Source: JAYVFR01 sp043772945 (GTDB lineage Bacteria > Patescibacteriota > JACMRA01). From it: a stretch of 64,000 bases of DNA. The position numbers and the translations under genes are program-made. Below the pieces are notes generated by a model, which had not been told where the DNA came from, did no database searches, and worked only from the letters and a program-made list of their open reading frames with translations. This document shows positions 15,471 through 24,823 of this stretch, piece by piece; within the stretch, counting starts at the first letter, position 1; each line of letters starts with the position of its first letter. The stretch lies in NCBI GenBank assembly GCA_043772945.1, contig JAYVFR010000024.1, positions 1 through 64,000 on the forward strand, given 5' to 3'.

Positions 15471-16375
15471 TTAGAAATTAGTGTTAAAAGTTTTTTTGGA
15501 ATTTTAGCGAACGGATTATTGTAAACATTTAGTCTGTATCTCAGGGTAGCAATTCTAGCGATTAATTTTTCTTGTTTAGTGGTTAGTTTATGACTAATTA
15601 TTTGATTATAGAGAATTATGCAGTTTTGAGATTCTTTTAACTTATATTGACTTTCTCTAGTGAAAGAAGTCTCTGATAAACGATACAGATAAGTTTGAGT
15701 TAAAGGTAATTGGCAGTATCTAACTTCATGACCATTCTCTCTTTCTCTTAAAATTATTTGGTTAATCAATGAAGGACCTTCTCCACCCTGCATACCTTTA
15801 AGCATTCTAGCTTTGCCAAGTAAATTCCTATTTATTACAAGCATTGGCTCATTAATTGAAAAATAAACCAATTCCTTCAAAAAATTTGTTTGGGTTTTTG
15901 ACCTCTGCTCTATTACTGGTTGCCTATTCGGCAATAATTCAATTTTACCATCAGAATTAGTTTGAAATGGCATTATATCCTTTTGGAAAAAAATATGACT
16001 AAGCCAAACGCTTTGAGAAATATTAGTAAGGGACCAATGCAATTTAGTTAAATGCTCTGTGTGAAACAAATCATCCGAATCCAAAAAAACTATAAACTCC
16101 CCAACAGCCACCTCAAACCCAGAATTACGAGCAACAGCAACGCCTTGATTTTTTTGCTCGATATATTTAAAACGATTATCTACGCCTACAACATCTTTAT
16201 AAATCTGCTCTACGGTTTGAGAGTAGTTAAATTTATTTGGGCTGCCGTCGTTGATTACAATGCATTCAAAATTTTCAAACTCTTGATTTATAACCGACTC
16301 TAAGCACATTTTTAAGAACGGCTCTGTGTTACAAATAGGAACGATGACGCTAAAAAATGGTTTATTTAAGTTCAT
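15452..16375 (-). CDS. GT2 (GT-A) glycosyltransferase
   Basis: 307 residues. The N-terminal FFSVIVPICNTEPFL, then VINDGSP (first Asp motif) and a VFLDSDDLF (DxD-type) motif near residue 95 define a GT2 transferase. No transmembrane helices; C-terminus basic. It probably adds a single sugar from a nucleotide donor on the cytoplasmic side. Its stop codon lies inside an 11-base tandem repeat. Confidence 0.87.
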   Translation of the reverse strand: MNLNKPFFSVIVPICNTEPFLKMCLESVINQEFENFECIVINDGSPNKFNYSQTVEQIYKDVVGVDNRFKYIEQKNQGVAVARNSGFEVAVGEFIVFLDSDDLFHTEHLTKLHWSLTNISQSVWLSHIFFQKDIMPFQTNSDGKIELLPNRQPVIEQRSKTQTNFLKELVYFSINEPMLVINRNLLGKARMLKGMQGGEGPSLINQIILRERENGHEVRYCQLPLTQTYLYRLSETSFTRESQYKLKESQNCIILYNQIISHKLTTKQEKLIARIATLRYRLNVYNNPFAKIPKKLLTLISKILVKY

Positions 16376-16384
16376 AATATTATA

Positions 16385-17551
16385 TTATTTGTTGTAAAAA
16401 TTAATATATTTATTTGCTTGTTGTTTGACATCAAAATTGTCTTTAACGGTTTGATTGAGCATCACCCTGTATTCCTTGCTTGTATAATAATCAATTCTAA
16501 TTAAAAATTCTTCGATCGCATTAGCAGAAGACTCTACATCATTTACTTTAGCTATTAGCTTGTTTTTATCCTCTGTTTTCAAAAAATTTTTAATCTCTAG
16601 AAATGGTAATATATTACTGGTAATGGTTGGAACACCATAATTAAAAGCTTCAATTGGTGTATATCCAAACCCTTCAAAACGACTCAAAAACACACAAACA
16701 TCAGCTTGTTTGTAAAACTTTTCAGGGGGCTTGTAACCAAGGAAAATAATCCTAATTTTAGATTCTAAATTTAGCTCTTTAATTAATTTCTTAATTATCT
16801 CTTCGTCTTCTCCTGAGCCAAGTAATTGTAATTCAATTTTTTTGGTTGTTTTAGTTAAATTAACTTGAGAAAAAGCTTTCAACATTGTATCGATGCCTTT
16901 TTGATAGCTGAACCTTCCCACAAAGAGAAATTTAATATATTCACTGTTAGTTTTAGTTTCTTGTGGTAATAACATTAGTGGTTTGTATTCAATGGCATTA
17001 TAAATCATCTCTCCACTATTTAAACCATAATTAACCCAAACCTCACGTTGTGAATTACAAATATAAATCATTTCAAGCTTATTCCAAAAATAAATTAAGA
17101 TGTTTTTAAAAGGGAATGTACGATAAATTTTAGCATCAAGCATCATTCCATGATGAATATAAACCTGTCTTTTACGAGGAAAAAGCAAATGTAAAATAGG
17201 ACTAAAATTAACTATACTATTACGAGACCCAGTAGAAAGCGAAACAATATCAGCATTTTTGAAAAGATTATAATTTCTAAAAATATAATAAAAACTAAAA
17301 CAAACTGTATAAGGAAATAATAATAGCTGTTTGATTCTATCGATAGATCTATTAACTTCACCATGCCTACATTTAAATAGTTTAAATTCGGTATCAGTAT
17401 CTTGTGCAACCTGCCTTAAAAGCTCTTCCCCTAGAATTACATGCTTAAATTCAGCTTTAGAGCTATTAATTAGATTACGCAGGAAAACCTCAGTACCTCC
17501 AGCGGTGTAAGCGTAAGGGCGATTACTAATATGTAAAATTGTTTTTATCAT
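16385..17551 (-). CDS. GT4 glycosyltransferase
   Basis: 388 residues from ATG 17551; the longer reading to 17614 crosses a likely promoter (TTGTCA 17592-17587, TATGTT 17568-17563). GGTEVFLRNL lies near the N-terminus, FVGRFSYQKGIDTMLKAF in the middle and FLSRFEGFGYTPIEAFNYG near the end, which is the E-x7-E donor site of family GT4. It is the first gene of a three-gene glycosyltransferase run. Confidence 0.88.
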   Translation of the reverse strand: MIKTILHISNRPYAYTAGGTEVFLRNLINSSKAEFKHVILGEELLRQVAQDTDTEFKLFKCRHGEVNRSIDRIKQLLLFPYTVCFSFYYIFRNYNLFKNADIVSLSTGSRNSIVNFSPILHLLFPRKRQVYIHHGMMLDAKIYRTFPFKNILIYFWNKLEMIYICNSQREVWVNYGLNSGEMIYNAIEYKPLMLLPQETKTNSEYIKFLFVGRFSYQKGIDTMLKAFSQVNLTKTTKKIELQLLGSGEDEEIIKKLIKELNLESKIRIIFLGYKPPEKFYKQADVCVFLSRFEGFGYTPIEAFNYGVPTITSNILPFLEIKNFLKTEDKNKLIAKVNDVESSANAIEEFLIRIDYYTSKEYRVMLNQTVKDNFDVKQQANKYINFYNK

Positions 17552-17668
17552 AATTATTGTATAACATAAAATTAAATCCTTAACTTTGACAAGCTCACAA
17601 ATTTTTCTTGACAAAACAAACGGCTAATGAGACTATCCATTGATTAAACTATTATTTACAGATTTTAT

Positions 17669-18034
17669 ATGTCAGAACCAACATTCGAACACGAGAAAAA
17701 AGACATTAAAATAGAAGAGCGTAGCGTCAGAACAGAAAGCCGTGAACTAAAAATAATGCGAGACCTTCACTCCTTTGCGATTGAAACGGCCCAAAAAGAA
17801 GTAGAGATGCAATCACGATTAAAGCAACTAGAAAAGGAAAAACAAGAAGGCACCGATAATATTAGCAAACCATTTAATGAACTAATAGAAAAATTACAAA
17901 AAGATTTAGCTAGTAAAGAAGTTGAATTAAGCAACGAGAAAGCCAAAAAAAATAATAGCTTTATTAAAGGTGTTCTAGTTGTGATAATTGGGTATATAAT
18001 TTTAAAACTTTTATTTCCAACTAGCGGTTTGTAA
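17669..18034 (+). CDS. Coiled-coil protein with C-terminal membrane anchor
   Basis: 121 residues. Residues 1-95 are highly charged with heptad-like Glu/Lys/Leu spacing; the last 20 residues (IKGVLVVIIGYIILKLLF) form a tail anchor. No family recognised. TTGACA at 17608-17613 is a possible -35. It precedes the MurE-type gene by 18 bases and may be cotranscribed. Confidence 0.6.
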   Translation: MSEPTFEHEKKDIKIEERSVRTESRELKIMRDLHSFAIETAQKEVEMQSRLKQLEKEKQEGTDNISKPFNELIEKLQKDLASKEVELSNEKAKKNNSFIKGVLVVIIGYIILKLLFPTSGL

Positions 18035-18052
18035 AATAAAAATTAATCGGTT

Positions 18053-18940
18053 ATGGCTTTTCAAATTTTAAAAAAAATATTAGGACCAAAATTGACTAAA
18101 CTCATTAGGCCAATAGGGCACGGAATTAAGGCTCAGCTAGCGGCTCTTAAATATAACCAACCGGCCAAAAAACTTAAAATTATTGGAATTACAGGAACCA
18201 AAGGCAAAACTAGCTGTGTAATTATTCTAGGGAGACTATTAAACCAAATAGGTATTAAAACAGGATATTTATCAACTGCTGTCATTAATAACTCGGGAAA
18301 CAGACAAAGTGAAATTCTAAATCCTTATAAAATGACTTCGATTGATGCAATTGCAATGCAGAGAGAACTCAAACAAATGGTGACTAATAAATGCCAATAT
18401 TTAGTAATCGAATTATCCAGCGAAGGCCTTGTTCAGAACCGACATGTTGGACTGTTCGGTATCGATATTGGAGTTTTTTTAAACATTTACCCAGAACACC
18501 TCGAGGCTCATGGAAGTTTTGAAAACTATTTAAAAGCCAAAAGTACGCTCTTTAAAAATGTTAAAAATGGGGGTATAATTATTACAAATGATAACGACAA
18601 AATGAAGGAGCAATCAGATAAAATGTTTAATCTACTTCCTTTTTACAAAAAAGATAAAATAAAAAGAATTGGTTTGAAACAAGAATTAGACTATAAAATT
18701 TTAGATAGTGATGCTCGGAAAACTTCATATAAAAATTTAGAATTTCAAGGAAAAAATTACGAAACAACTTGTCTAGCTGACTTTGAGTTAGTTAATCTGG
18801 CCTTCGCTCTTAAAACAGCTCAAATTATTAATACCAATAAACTAGATTTATTTTTAAAAAAACCAAACTTTTTAGCTAACCTGACTCAAATCCCAGGTAG
18901 AATGGACTGGGTAGTCAAAAAAGGCATAGTTGTAGAATGA
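18053..18940 (+). CDS. murE: MurE-type ligase, N-terminal and central (ATPase) domains only
   Basis: 295 residues. GTKGKTS (48-54) is the Mur ligase P-loop; ELSSEG and NIYPEHLEAHGSFENYLKAK are the central-domain motifs, the latter placing the Mg and carbamylated-lysine residues. The sequence ends at ...IPGRMDWVVKKGIVVE with a TGA, exactly where MurE proteins pass into the C-terminal ligase domain (about 150-170 residues). That domain is present separately at 35048-35563 on the other strand. Mur ligases add an amino acid to UDP-MurNAc-peptide in the cytoplasm. Without the C-terminal domain this half should be inactive unless the two products associate. Confidence 0.88.
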   Translation: MAFQILKKILGPKLTKLIRPIGHGIKAQLAALKYNQPAKKLKIIGITGTKGKTSCVIILGRLLNQIGIKTGYLSTAVINNSGNRQSEILNPYKMTSIDAIAMQRELKQMVTNKCQYLVIELSSEGLVQNRHVGLFGIDIGVFLNIYPEHLEAHGSFENYLKAKSTLFKNVKNGGIIITNDNDKMKEQSDKMFNLLPFYKKDKIKRIGLKQELDYKILDSDARKTSYKNLEFQGKNYETTCLADFELVNLAFALKTAQIINTNKLDLFLKKPNFLANLTQIPGRMDWVVKKGIVVE

Positions 18941-18982
18941 GATTAAAAATAGTGTCTTAGAGTAGTGTCTCATCGTTCCGCG

Positions 18983-19012
18983 TTGGCTAAAATCAAAAAA
19001 ATGTGCTATAAT
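18983..19012 (+). promoter_or_regulatory. Extended -10 promoter of the decayed gene
   Basis: TTGGCT (18983-18988), 18-base spacer, TATAAT (19007-19012) preceded by TGC, an extended -10. The expected start site coincides with the ATG at 19019, so the transcript would be leaderless. Confidence 0.65.
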
Positions 19013-19018
19013 TAGCTC

Positions 19019-21046
19019 ATGACTGATTCAAAACTAGGTGCAAATTTGTTAAAAAAAGCATATCCACCAATAAACCAAGAACTTTTGAAAAAAGGCGCTA
19101 AATTTAGCGGAGGGCAGTCCTGCTGAAAACTTAATCTCAAGGTTAGATAAAATTGAAAAAGCGGGCAAAAGTCCTTTGCTAGGTAAATTAGTAGTAGAAA
19201 ATTACACCTTAAGCACAGATCAAATTCCTCAATCAGAAATAAATTTACAGAGAAATGTAGCTCGCAATATGGGTATTGATACTGAAGAAATACAAGACGA
19301 ACAGTTTAAAAAACAATTGGCCGAGCAACAGAGAAATAGCTTAACTAAATGGACGAACTATTTATCCTCTTCTGATGCTTTATTTCCTAGCGAATTTAAA
19401 TATTTCGTTTTACGAAGCGTTACTAAACTTGATAAAGACGGTGAGAAACGTTCTAAAAAAAGTACATCTGAATTTCCTCCTTTAAGCCCGAGTGCCTTAG
19501 CTAAAGTTTATGATATTTTAGTTAAAAATAATGTTGATTTAACAACTGAAGAAATTGATGCAAAAGATGCAAACGGAAATAAGTTTTGGAAATTGTATAA
19601 TCTTGCTATTCGCAAATCCCAGGAACAAATGGCTTATAACTTAGAGAATCAAGCGGAGGGGCTTGAAGGAGTTTGGAGAAAGTTTGATCAAGGCAGCGAA
19701 GGAACTATAATCTAGCTTTAGCAGTAACTGGTAGCAGTTGGTGCACAGCTGGGGCTGAAATGGCACGTGTGCAATTGGAATGCGGGGATTTTTATGTTTA
19801 CTTTACACGAGATAAAAACACAAATCTACCTACAATTCCACGCATTGCAATTAGAATGGAAGAAGGGCAAATAGCCGAAGTTAGGGGAATTAAGGGAGGT
19901 AGAACAGATGAAAATGGTTTTAATGCCGATCAGGAAGTTGAACCTGAACTAGTAGACACTGTCTCAGAAAAATTAAAAGAATTTCCAGATGCAGAGAAGT
20001 ATAAAGAGAAAGTAGATGACATGAAATAACTAACTAGCATTGAGTATAAAACTAATAATGATATTGCTCTAAGCAAAGATGAAGCAAGATTTCTGTATGA
20101 ATTAGATAAATATATCAGAGGGTTTGGATATGATTCTGACCCTAGAATAGAAGAAATTAAATCACAACGAAACGAAAAACAAGATTTAGCTATTGCCCTA
20201 GGAATTGATGAGAGGTTAATTGCTACTAAATATGATGAATTTACTCCTGACACACAATGGGCCAATACTGAGGCTGTAATGAATTTTGATTTTAATGAAG
20301 GTAGCTCTAACATCGCAGAAGTAATACTAGGTTTTATAGACGGTACTAAATTTGAACATAACTCTGAAATGGATAATAAAGTTAAAGAATACAGAAAAAA
20401 TCTGTCTAAAGCTTTAACAATAATAAGCTGCGAAGAAAAAACTAGAAATGGCGAAGAAATTTCAAGAAAAGAGCTAGAACATTTTCTTGCACTTAAACAA
20501 AGTAAAACCAAAGAAATCCCCCCTTCTCTTAAATTTAGATATAATGAATTACTACAAAAACGTGATCTAACAACAGACTTAGCTAAAATTCACAGAGTAG
20601 AACCAGAAAAAATTGCTTTAGATATTGTAGCAATTAAACCTGAAACTACTTATGTACTATGTAATGGAGAGTTAGCTAGAATTGAAGTAGATAAAATAAC
20701 AGAAACAGAGCGAAAATACATCAACATTATAAATGCAATTAAAACAGGAAAAGAATTGAGTAAAGTTGATTTAGCACACTTAGTTTATGTAGCAACCACT
20801 ATGCATCCTGATAATTCATTTGATGACTATAGAGAACTCGATATAAATAAATTAAAAGAGATTTACAACATACCTATTTTACCTGAATACAACAATGTTT
20901 GCGATATTATCAGGACTGAAATTCGTAATTTCTATGGTAGAGAACACTCACGAAAAGCAATTCTAGAATCCGAGCGAGATCTTAAATTTGATCAAGCTGA
21001 ATTTCCTGAAGCTTATTCTGATATAGAATACGAAGATTATTACTAA
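19019..21046 (+). pseudogene. Decayed member of a large CPR protein family
   Basis: Four open stretches read as one protein of about 675 residues with three lesions. (1) An extra G in GGAGGG (19110-19115): removing it joins KKGAKFS to GGSPAENLISRLDKIE. (2) A missing base near 19703-19712, switching frame from FDQGSEGTI to LALAVTGSSWCTAG. (3) A TAA at 20027-20029 between KVDDMK and LTSIEYK in the same frame. Features of the family as I recall it: PAENLISRLDKIE, SSWCTAG, GDFYVYFTRDKN, and FLYELDKYIRGFGYDSDPRI with further helix repeats. Function unknown. The promoter at 18983-19012 is still intact. 18941-19018 holds only this promoter. Confidence 0.82.
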
Positions 21047-21093
21047 GATGAAAACTAAAAGTTGTCTGTTTCAAACTAGACCTTAACCAGGTT

Positions 21094-22098
21094 TTAAATG
21101 TTTTCTAATCTCCACTTTTGGTTGTTACCATTATGACACCTTCCCAAATACAGGGTAGATTTTTCTTTGTCACCTGAATAAGAATCTAAACACAAATTAT
21201 CAACCTTAGGGTTGTATAGCTGATTATTTGAATTAATTAACCATTTTTGATTTTCTCCACCATGACAATCGTTAAGTCTAAGCCAGCGATCATCAGACTT
21301 ATAAGGATTTCCACTATCAAGGCAACGATTACTTTCAAGGCTTTTAATTTGAAGTGTATCTTTGTTATATAACCATTTTTGATTATTACCCCCATGCTTT
21401 GTCCACACCCAAACTCTAGATTGATTAAAAGATTTACTAGCATCAATCACAAAATTAGAATTCATCATCGAACTTATACTAATTAACGAACTATCCGATG
21501 TTCTATTTTGGGAAATTATTCTATCTCCTTCTTTCGGGATACACAAACCACATTCCTCAATAGGAGCATCAATAGTGGCTCCATTACTACTAACTTGAAA
21601 GTGTAGATGAGCACCTGGTCTAGTGCAGCTATCATCTCCACAAGTATACCCTGTACCTCCCATTGTAGCCAATCTTTGTCCTTGTTTAACATATTGCCCG
21701 GTACTAATTACAATCGAGCCAGCTTGAAGATGAGTGTAAAAACTAAAAGTATTATCAAGGTGATCAATGATTATATAATTTCCTGCTTGAGTGTAGCCCA
21801 TCTTATTACATTCGTCGCTGTTTTGGCACCATTTATCCCTATCTCCTCCAGACCTCATTACGTGAATACGACCTGACTTACTAGCTAGAATATTAGTACT
21901 AGCGGCCCATAAATCTAAAGCTTTGGTATTCGCATGTGAAAAATTACTATTGTACCCTTGAGTTACTATAACCCTGACACCACTTTCAAAAGGAAGCTTC
22001 CAATTCTCTGCGGCTAAAATGTTTGTTGAAAAATTAAAAAAAGAAAATGATGAGAGTAAAGTGGCAAAAATCATTAATAGGGTTATTTGTTTTTTCAT
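21094..22098 (-). CDS. Secreted M23 metallopeptidase with ricin-type lectin domain
   Basis: 334 residues. Signal peptide at 1-30 (basic start, hydrophobic core, cut near ILAAE). Peptidase domain about 38-195: FSHANTKALDLWA supplies the first His and Asp, and GAHLHFQV the HxH zinc site. The C-terminal half (about 215-334) is a beta-trefoil lectin domain with three NQKW (QxW) repeats. M23 enzymes cut peptide cross-links in peptidoglycan; the lectin domain would bind surface sugar. It could serve wall remodelling or attack on a host/neighbour wall. Cysteines suggest disulfides. Confidence 0.9.
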   Translation of the reverse strand: MKKQITLLMIFATLLSSFSFFNFSTNILAAENWKLPFESGVRVIVTQGYNSNFSHANTKALDLWAASTNILASKSGRIHVMRSGGDRDKWCQNSDECNKMGYTQAGNYIIIDHLDNTFSFYTHLQAGSIVISTGQYVKQGQRLATMGGTGYTCGDDSCTRPGAHLHFQVSSNGATIDAPIEECGLCIPKEGDRIISQNRTSDSSLISISSMMNSNFVIDASKSFNQSRVWVWTKHGGNNQKWLYNKDTLQIKSLESNRCLDSGNPYKSDDRWLRLNDCHGGENQKWLINSNNQLYNPKVDNLCLDSYSGDKEKSTLYLGRCHNGNNQKWRLENI

Positions 22099-22172
22099 AA
22101 ATATTTGTTTTTGTTTTTGTTTTTGTTTTAAACGTTACAACATATTATATCTTACAACTTGGCTTTTTGCAA
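22099..22172 (-). promoter_or_regulatory. Promoter and CA-rich repeat leader of the M23 gene
   Basis: TTGCAA (22172-22167), 17-base spacer, TATAAT (22149-22144). The leader of about 39 bases contains four copies of a CAAAAA-type hexamer (22104-22129) and no Shine-Dalgarno. Confidence 0.7.
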
Positions 22173-22202
22173 ACAAACTGTTTTTATGGTTTTTTTAGAC
22201 AG

Positions 22203-23327
22203 ATGACTAAGTTTCAATATTTTGTATCTTTTTTAATTTTAATTTTAATAATTATTGCCACTGCTGGAAGCGCTTTGTTTTATTATCAAAAAACTAGCTT
22301 ATCTCTAAGTAGTGAAAAATCTTGCACAATGAAAAAAATCAATTTTAATATTTCAAATTCTAAAATAACTAATTTGACTCAATTGTCTAAATATAACGAG
22401 ATTTGTAAATCACAAATTGCTGATAATCTCATGATTTTTAGTGATATTCCAAATAATTTAGAAAAAGTTAGTGCAAGTATAATCAGTCTCCAGAGTCGCA
22501 TTTTTGAAATTACTAAATATAATTTAATTCCCTTAATTGTTTTAGAACCAACTTTTGAGAATGCCAATATTTCTTTTAATAAGCTAGCATCAACTGAATA
22601 CAATGTTATTTGGGATAAATATTTTAGTGAGTTAGTTAAGTTTAGTCCAAATTTAGAAGCTGAATGGATTTTTTTACCTGAAAGCAACACTCCAATCTGG
22701 GATCAAAGTAATTTTAATATTAGTGATTTCGGTTTGATTATTAATCAATTTGGCAATAATCTAAAAAAATATTTTCCGAACAACAAACTAGATCTTTTGT
22801 TTGATTCTAAAAGCTATGATTGGAGTGATAAAAAATGGCAAAAACCAAGCAACCAAAATTTTAATCAATATTTAACTAAAATTAACAAGAAGTTAATAAG
22901 CAAACTCTGGCTTCAAGGCTTTCCTTATTTGCCCCGCAGATCAGAAATACCAGCTAATAAGCAAACAATTCGGATAAATGATTATTTGAATATTGAAATT
23001 CTCAAGCAATCGGCTGATTATCTAGAGATCAAAGAAGTTGGAATCAATACAGGGACTTTCAGTCAAAAATATTTATTAGCAAAAGATCAAATTAATTTAA
23101 CAAACGATGAGCGAGAGAATCTACAAAATAGCATTATAAAAATAATCCAAACACTTAAAAACCAAGGATATACCGCATCTTTAAATCTCTTTTTGCAAAA
23201 TAAACTAGACACCACCGAAAAGACTAATTGGTCATACCTTGACACTCCAGAATCAATTGAATTATTTAGACAGTTTATTTATAAACTAAATTCAAATAAA
23301 ATTGAGATTAGTATTTTTGACAGTTAG
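22203..23327 (+). CDS. Membrane-anchored extracellular protein, possibly GH26-like
   Basis: 374 residues from ATG 22203, favoured because TTGGCT (22159-22164) and TTTTAT (22182-22187) lie between it and the longer start at 22167. One transmembrane segment near residues 7-28, then an extracellular domain. LIPLIVLEPTFENAN, a conserved-looking FLPESNTPIWD and LASTEYNVIWDKYF loosely resemble the alpha/beta-barrel of GH26 (compare RPAHEANGNWYGW in the GH26 gene at the right edge), but catalytic residues cannot be assigned. Function unproven. Confidence 0.6.
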   Translation: MTKFQYFVSFLILILIIIATAGSALFYYQKTSLSLSSEKSCTMKKINFNISNSKITNLTQLSKYNEICKSQIADNLMIFSDIPNNLEKVSASIISLQSRIFEITKYNLIPLIVLEPTFENANISFNKLASTEYNVIWDKYFSELVKFSPNLEAEWIFLPESNTPIWDQSNFNISDFGLIINQFGNNLKKYFPNNKLDLLFDSKSYDWSDKKWQKPSNQNFNQYLTKINKKLISKLWLQGFPYLPRRSEIPANKQTIRINDYLNIEILKQSADYLEIKEVGINTGTFSQKYLLAKDQINLTNDERENLQNSIIKIIQTLKNQGYTASLNLFLQNKLDTTEKTNWSYLDTPESIELFRQFIYKLNSNKIEISIFDS

Positions 23328-23345
23328 TATGCTTTAAGCTATATT
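23317..23345 (+). promoter_or_regulatory. Promoter of the CCA-adding enzyme gene
   Basis: TTGACA (23317-23322), 17-base spacer, TATATT (23340-23345). The -35 lies within the last codons of the preceding gene; the leader to ATG 23358 is about six bases. Confidence 0.75.
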
Positions 23346-23357
23346 TTGACTATATTT

Positions 23358-24701
23358 ATGCTACCAGAAGCCTTAGAAATACGACAAACACCCGCACAAA
23401 GTTTAGCAAAAAACCTAGAATGGGGAGAGTTATTAAAAAACCCTGAAAAATTACAAACATCAGAAACTGGTTTGAAAGCAAAAGAGTTTGTGGAAATTCA
23501 AATCCCTCCAGAAGTTTTAAAATTAAGAAACTTATTTAACAACTCAGGATATCGAATTTGGGTAGTTGGAGGCTCTGTTCGCGACGCAATTTTAAACCTG
23601 GTACCTAGAGATTGGGATTTAGTTACCGACGCCCCACCCGAAGCAAAGAATCAACTCCTAAAATCCACAGGATGGAGTTTTAAATCCGTTCCAAGACAAG
23701 AATCAAATGGAATTACATCAATGATTAGCAGTGCTACAAATGAGGAATATGAAATAGCGACCCTTAGAACTGATTCAGGTGAACGTAGAAATAATCAAGT
23801 AACTTATTCAACTAAATTAAGGGATGATTTAGTACGTAGAGATTTTACTTTCAACACTTTAGTAATTGATTTATTAAACCAAGTGGATGGTAAATATGCA
23901 GTTTTAGATTATACTGGAGGGCTAGAGGACTTAAAAAAGCCTTGCCCAATCATTCAAACACTAGGAGATGCTTCTGAAAAACTGATCGGGGATAGATCCA
24001 GAATACTTAGAGCTGTAATGTTTGCTTCACGATTTAACTTTCAAATATCTAAGGAGCTAGATCAAGCAATAAAAAATGATAATCAATTGACCGCACTAAA
24101 TGACAAAGGAGAAATTGAGGGCGTAACAAAAGAATCAAAAAAAGAGCAACTGTTTAAAGGGATCAAAACCACACTTAATTTACAAAATTACTTTAAGTTA
24201 ATGAATGATTATGATTTGTTGAGTCAAGTTCTACCAGAAATAAGATTAGATTTTAGTCAGCTTGAAAATTTAGAAAATTATCCAAATATCAATCGTGATC
24301 CAATTTTTGTAATTGTCTCATTATTAGGTAATTCGAGTTATTCAGACCGAGATCAACTTGAGAAATTGTCTGGGTTATTAAAAATTTTAAAATATAATAA
24401 ACTTGAGGTTGCCAAAATAATTTATTTGTTAAAACTCACTAATTTAACCCCTGAAATAGCAGTGAATTTAAAAAAAGATCAAAAAGTTTCTTTTGAAACA
24501 GACTTATTGAAATCGTTCTTTAGCTTTACCGAAATAGAACCTAGAACATCCAATGGTTTTATAGCATATTTAGATTCCCCGAAAATAAACGCTAAAAGTA
24601 TTATCGACAATTTACTAAAACCAATCGATCCAAAATTAATCTCCACAGCAGTACAAGATGCTGAAATTTTAGTTTTTACAGAACTGTGTGACAAGAATTA
24701 G
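23358..24701 (+). CDS. cca: CCA-adding enzyme / class II tRNA nucleotidyltransferase
   Basis: 447 residues from ATG 23358; the in-frame start at 23346 falls on the predicted transcription start region. VVGGSVRDAIL and RDWDLVTDA form the GG...DxD nucleotidyltransferase core, EYEIATLR and LRDDLVRRDFTFNTL follow, then GDRSRILRAVMFASRF, the conserved helix of class II enzymes. It builds or repairs the 3' CCA of tRNAs; family members can also be poly(A) polymerases. The C-terminal third is divergent. tRNAs in this window encode their own CCA, so repair is the likelier role. Confidence 0.9.
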   Translation: MLPEALEIRQTPAQSLAKNLEWGELLKNPEKLQTSETGLKAKEFVEIQIPPEVLKLRNLFNNSGYRIWVVGGSVRDAILNLVPRDWDLVTDAPPEAKNQLLKSTGWSFKSVPRQESNGITSMISSATNEEYEIATLRTDSGERRNNQVTYSTKLRDDLVRRDFTFNTLVIDLLNQVDGKYAVLDYTGGLEDLKKPCPIIQTLGDASEKLIGDRSRILRAVMFASRFNFQISKELDQAIKNDNQLTALNDKGEIEGVTKESKKEQLFKGIKTTLNLQNYFKLMNDYDLLSQVLPEIRLDFSQLENLENYPNINRDPIFVIVSLLGNSSYSDRDQLEKLSGLLKILKYNKLEVAKIIYLLKLTNLTPEIAVNLKKDQKVSFETDLLKSFFSFTEIEPRTSNGFIAYLDSPKINAKSIIDNLLKPIDPKLISTAVQDAEILVFTELCDKN

Positions 24702-24823
24702 GGTTTGTTAGGGTTTTCTTTTGACAATTTTTAAGAAAGTGTTTCATTAAAGTGGTTGTTGCTTATAACAATAGGCAATTTTTTACAGTTTATTTTCGAT
24801 TCAAAACACATAGGAATTTTCCC

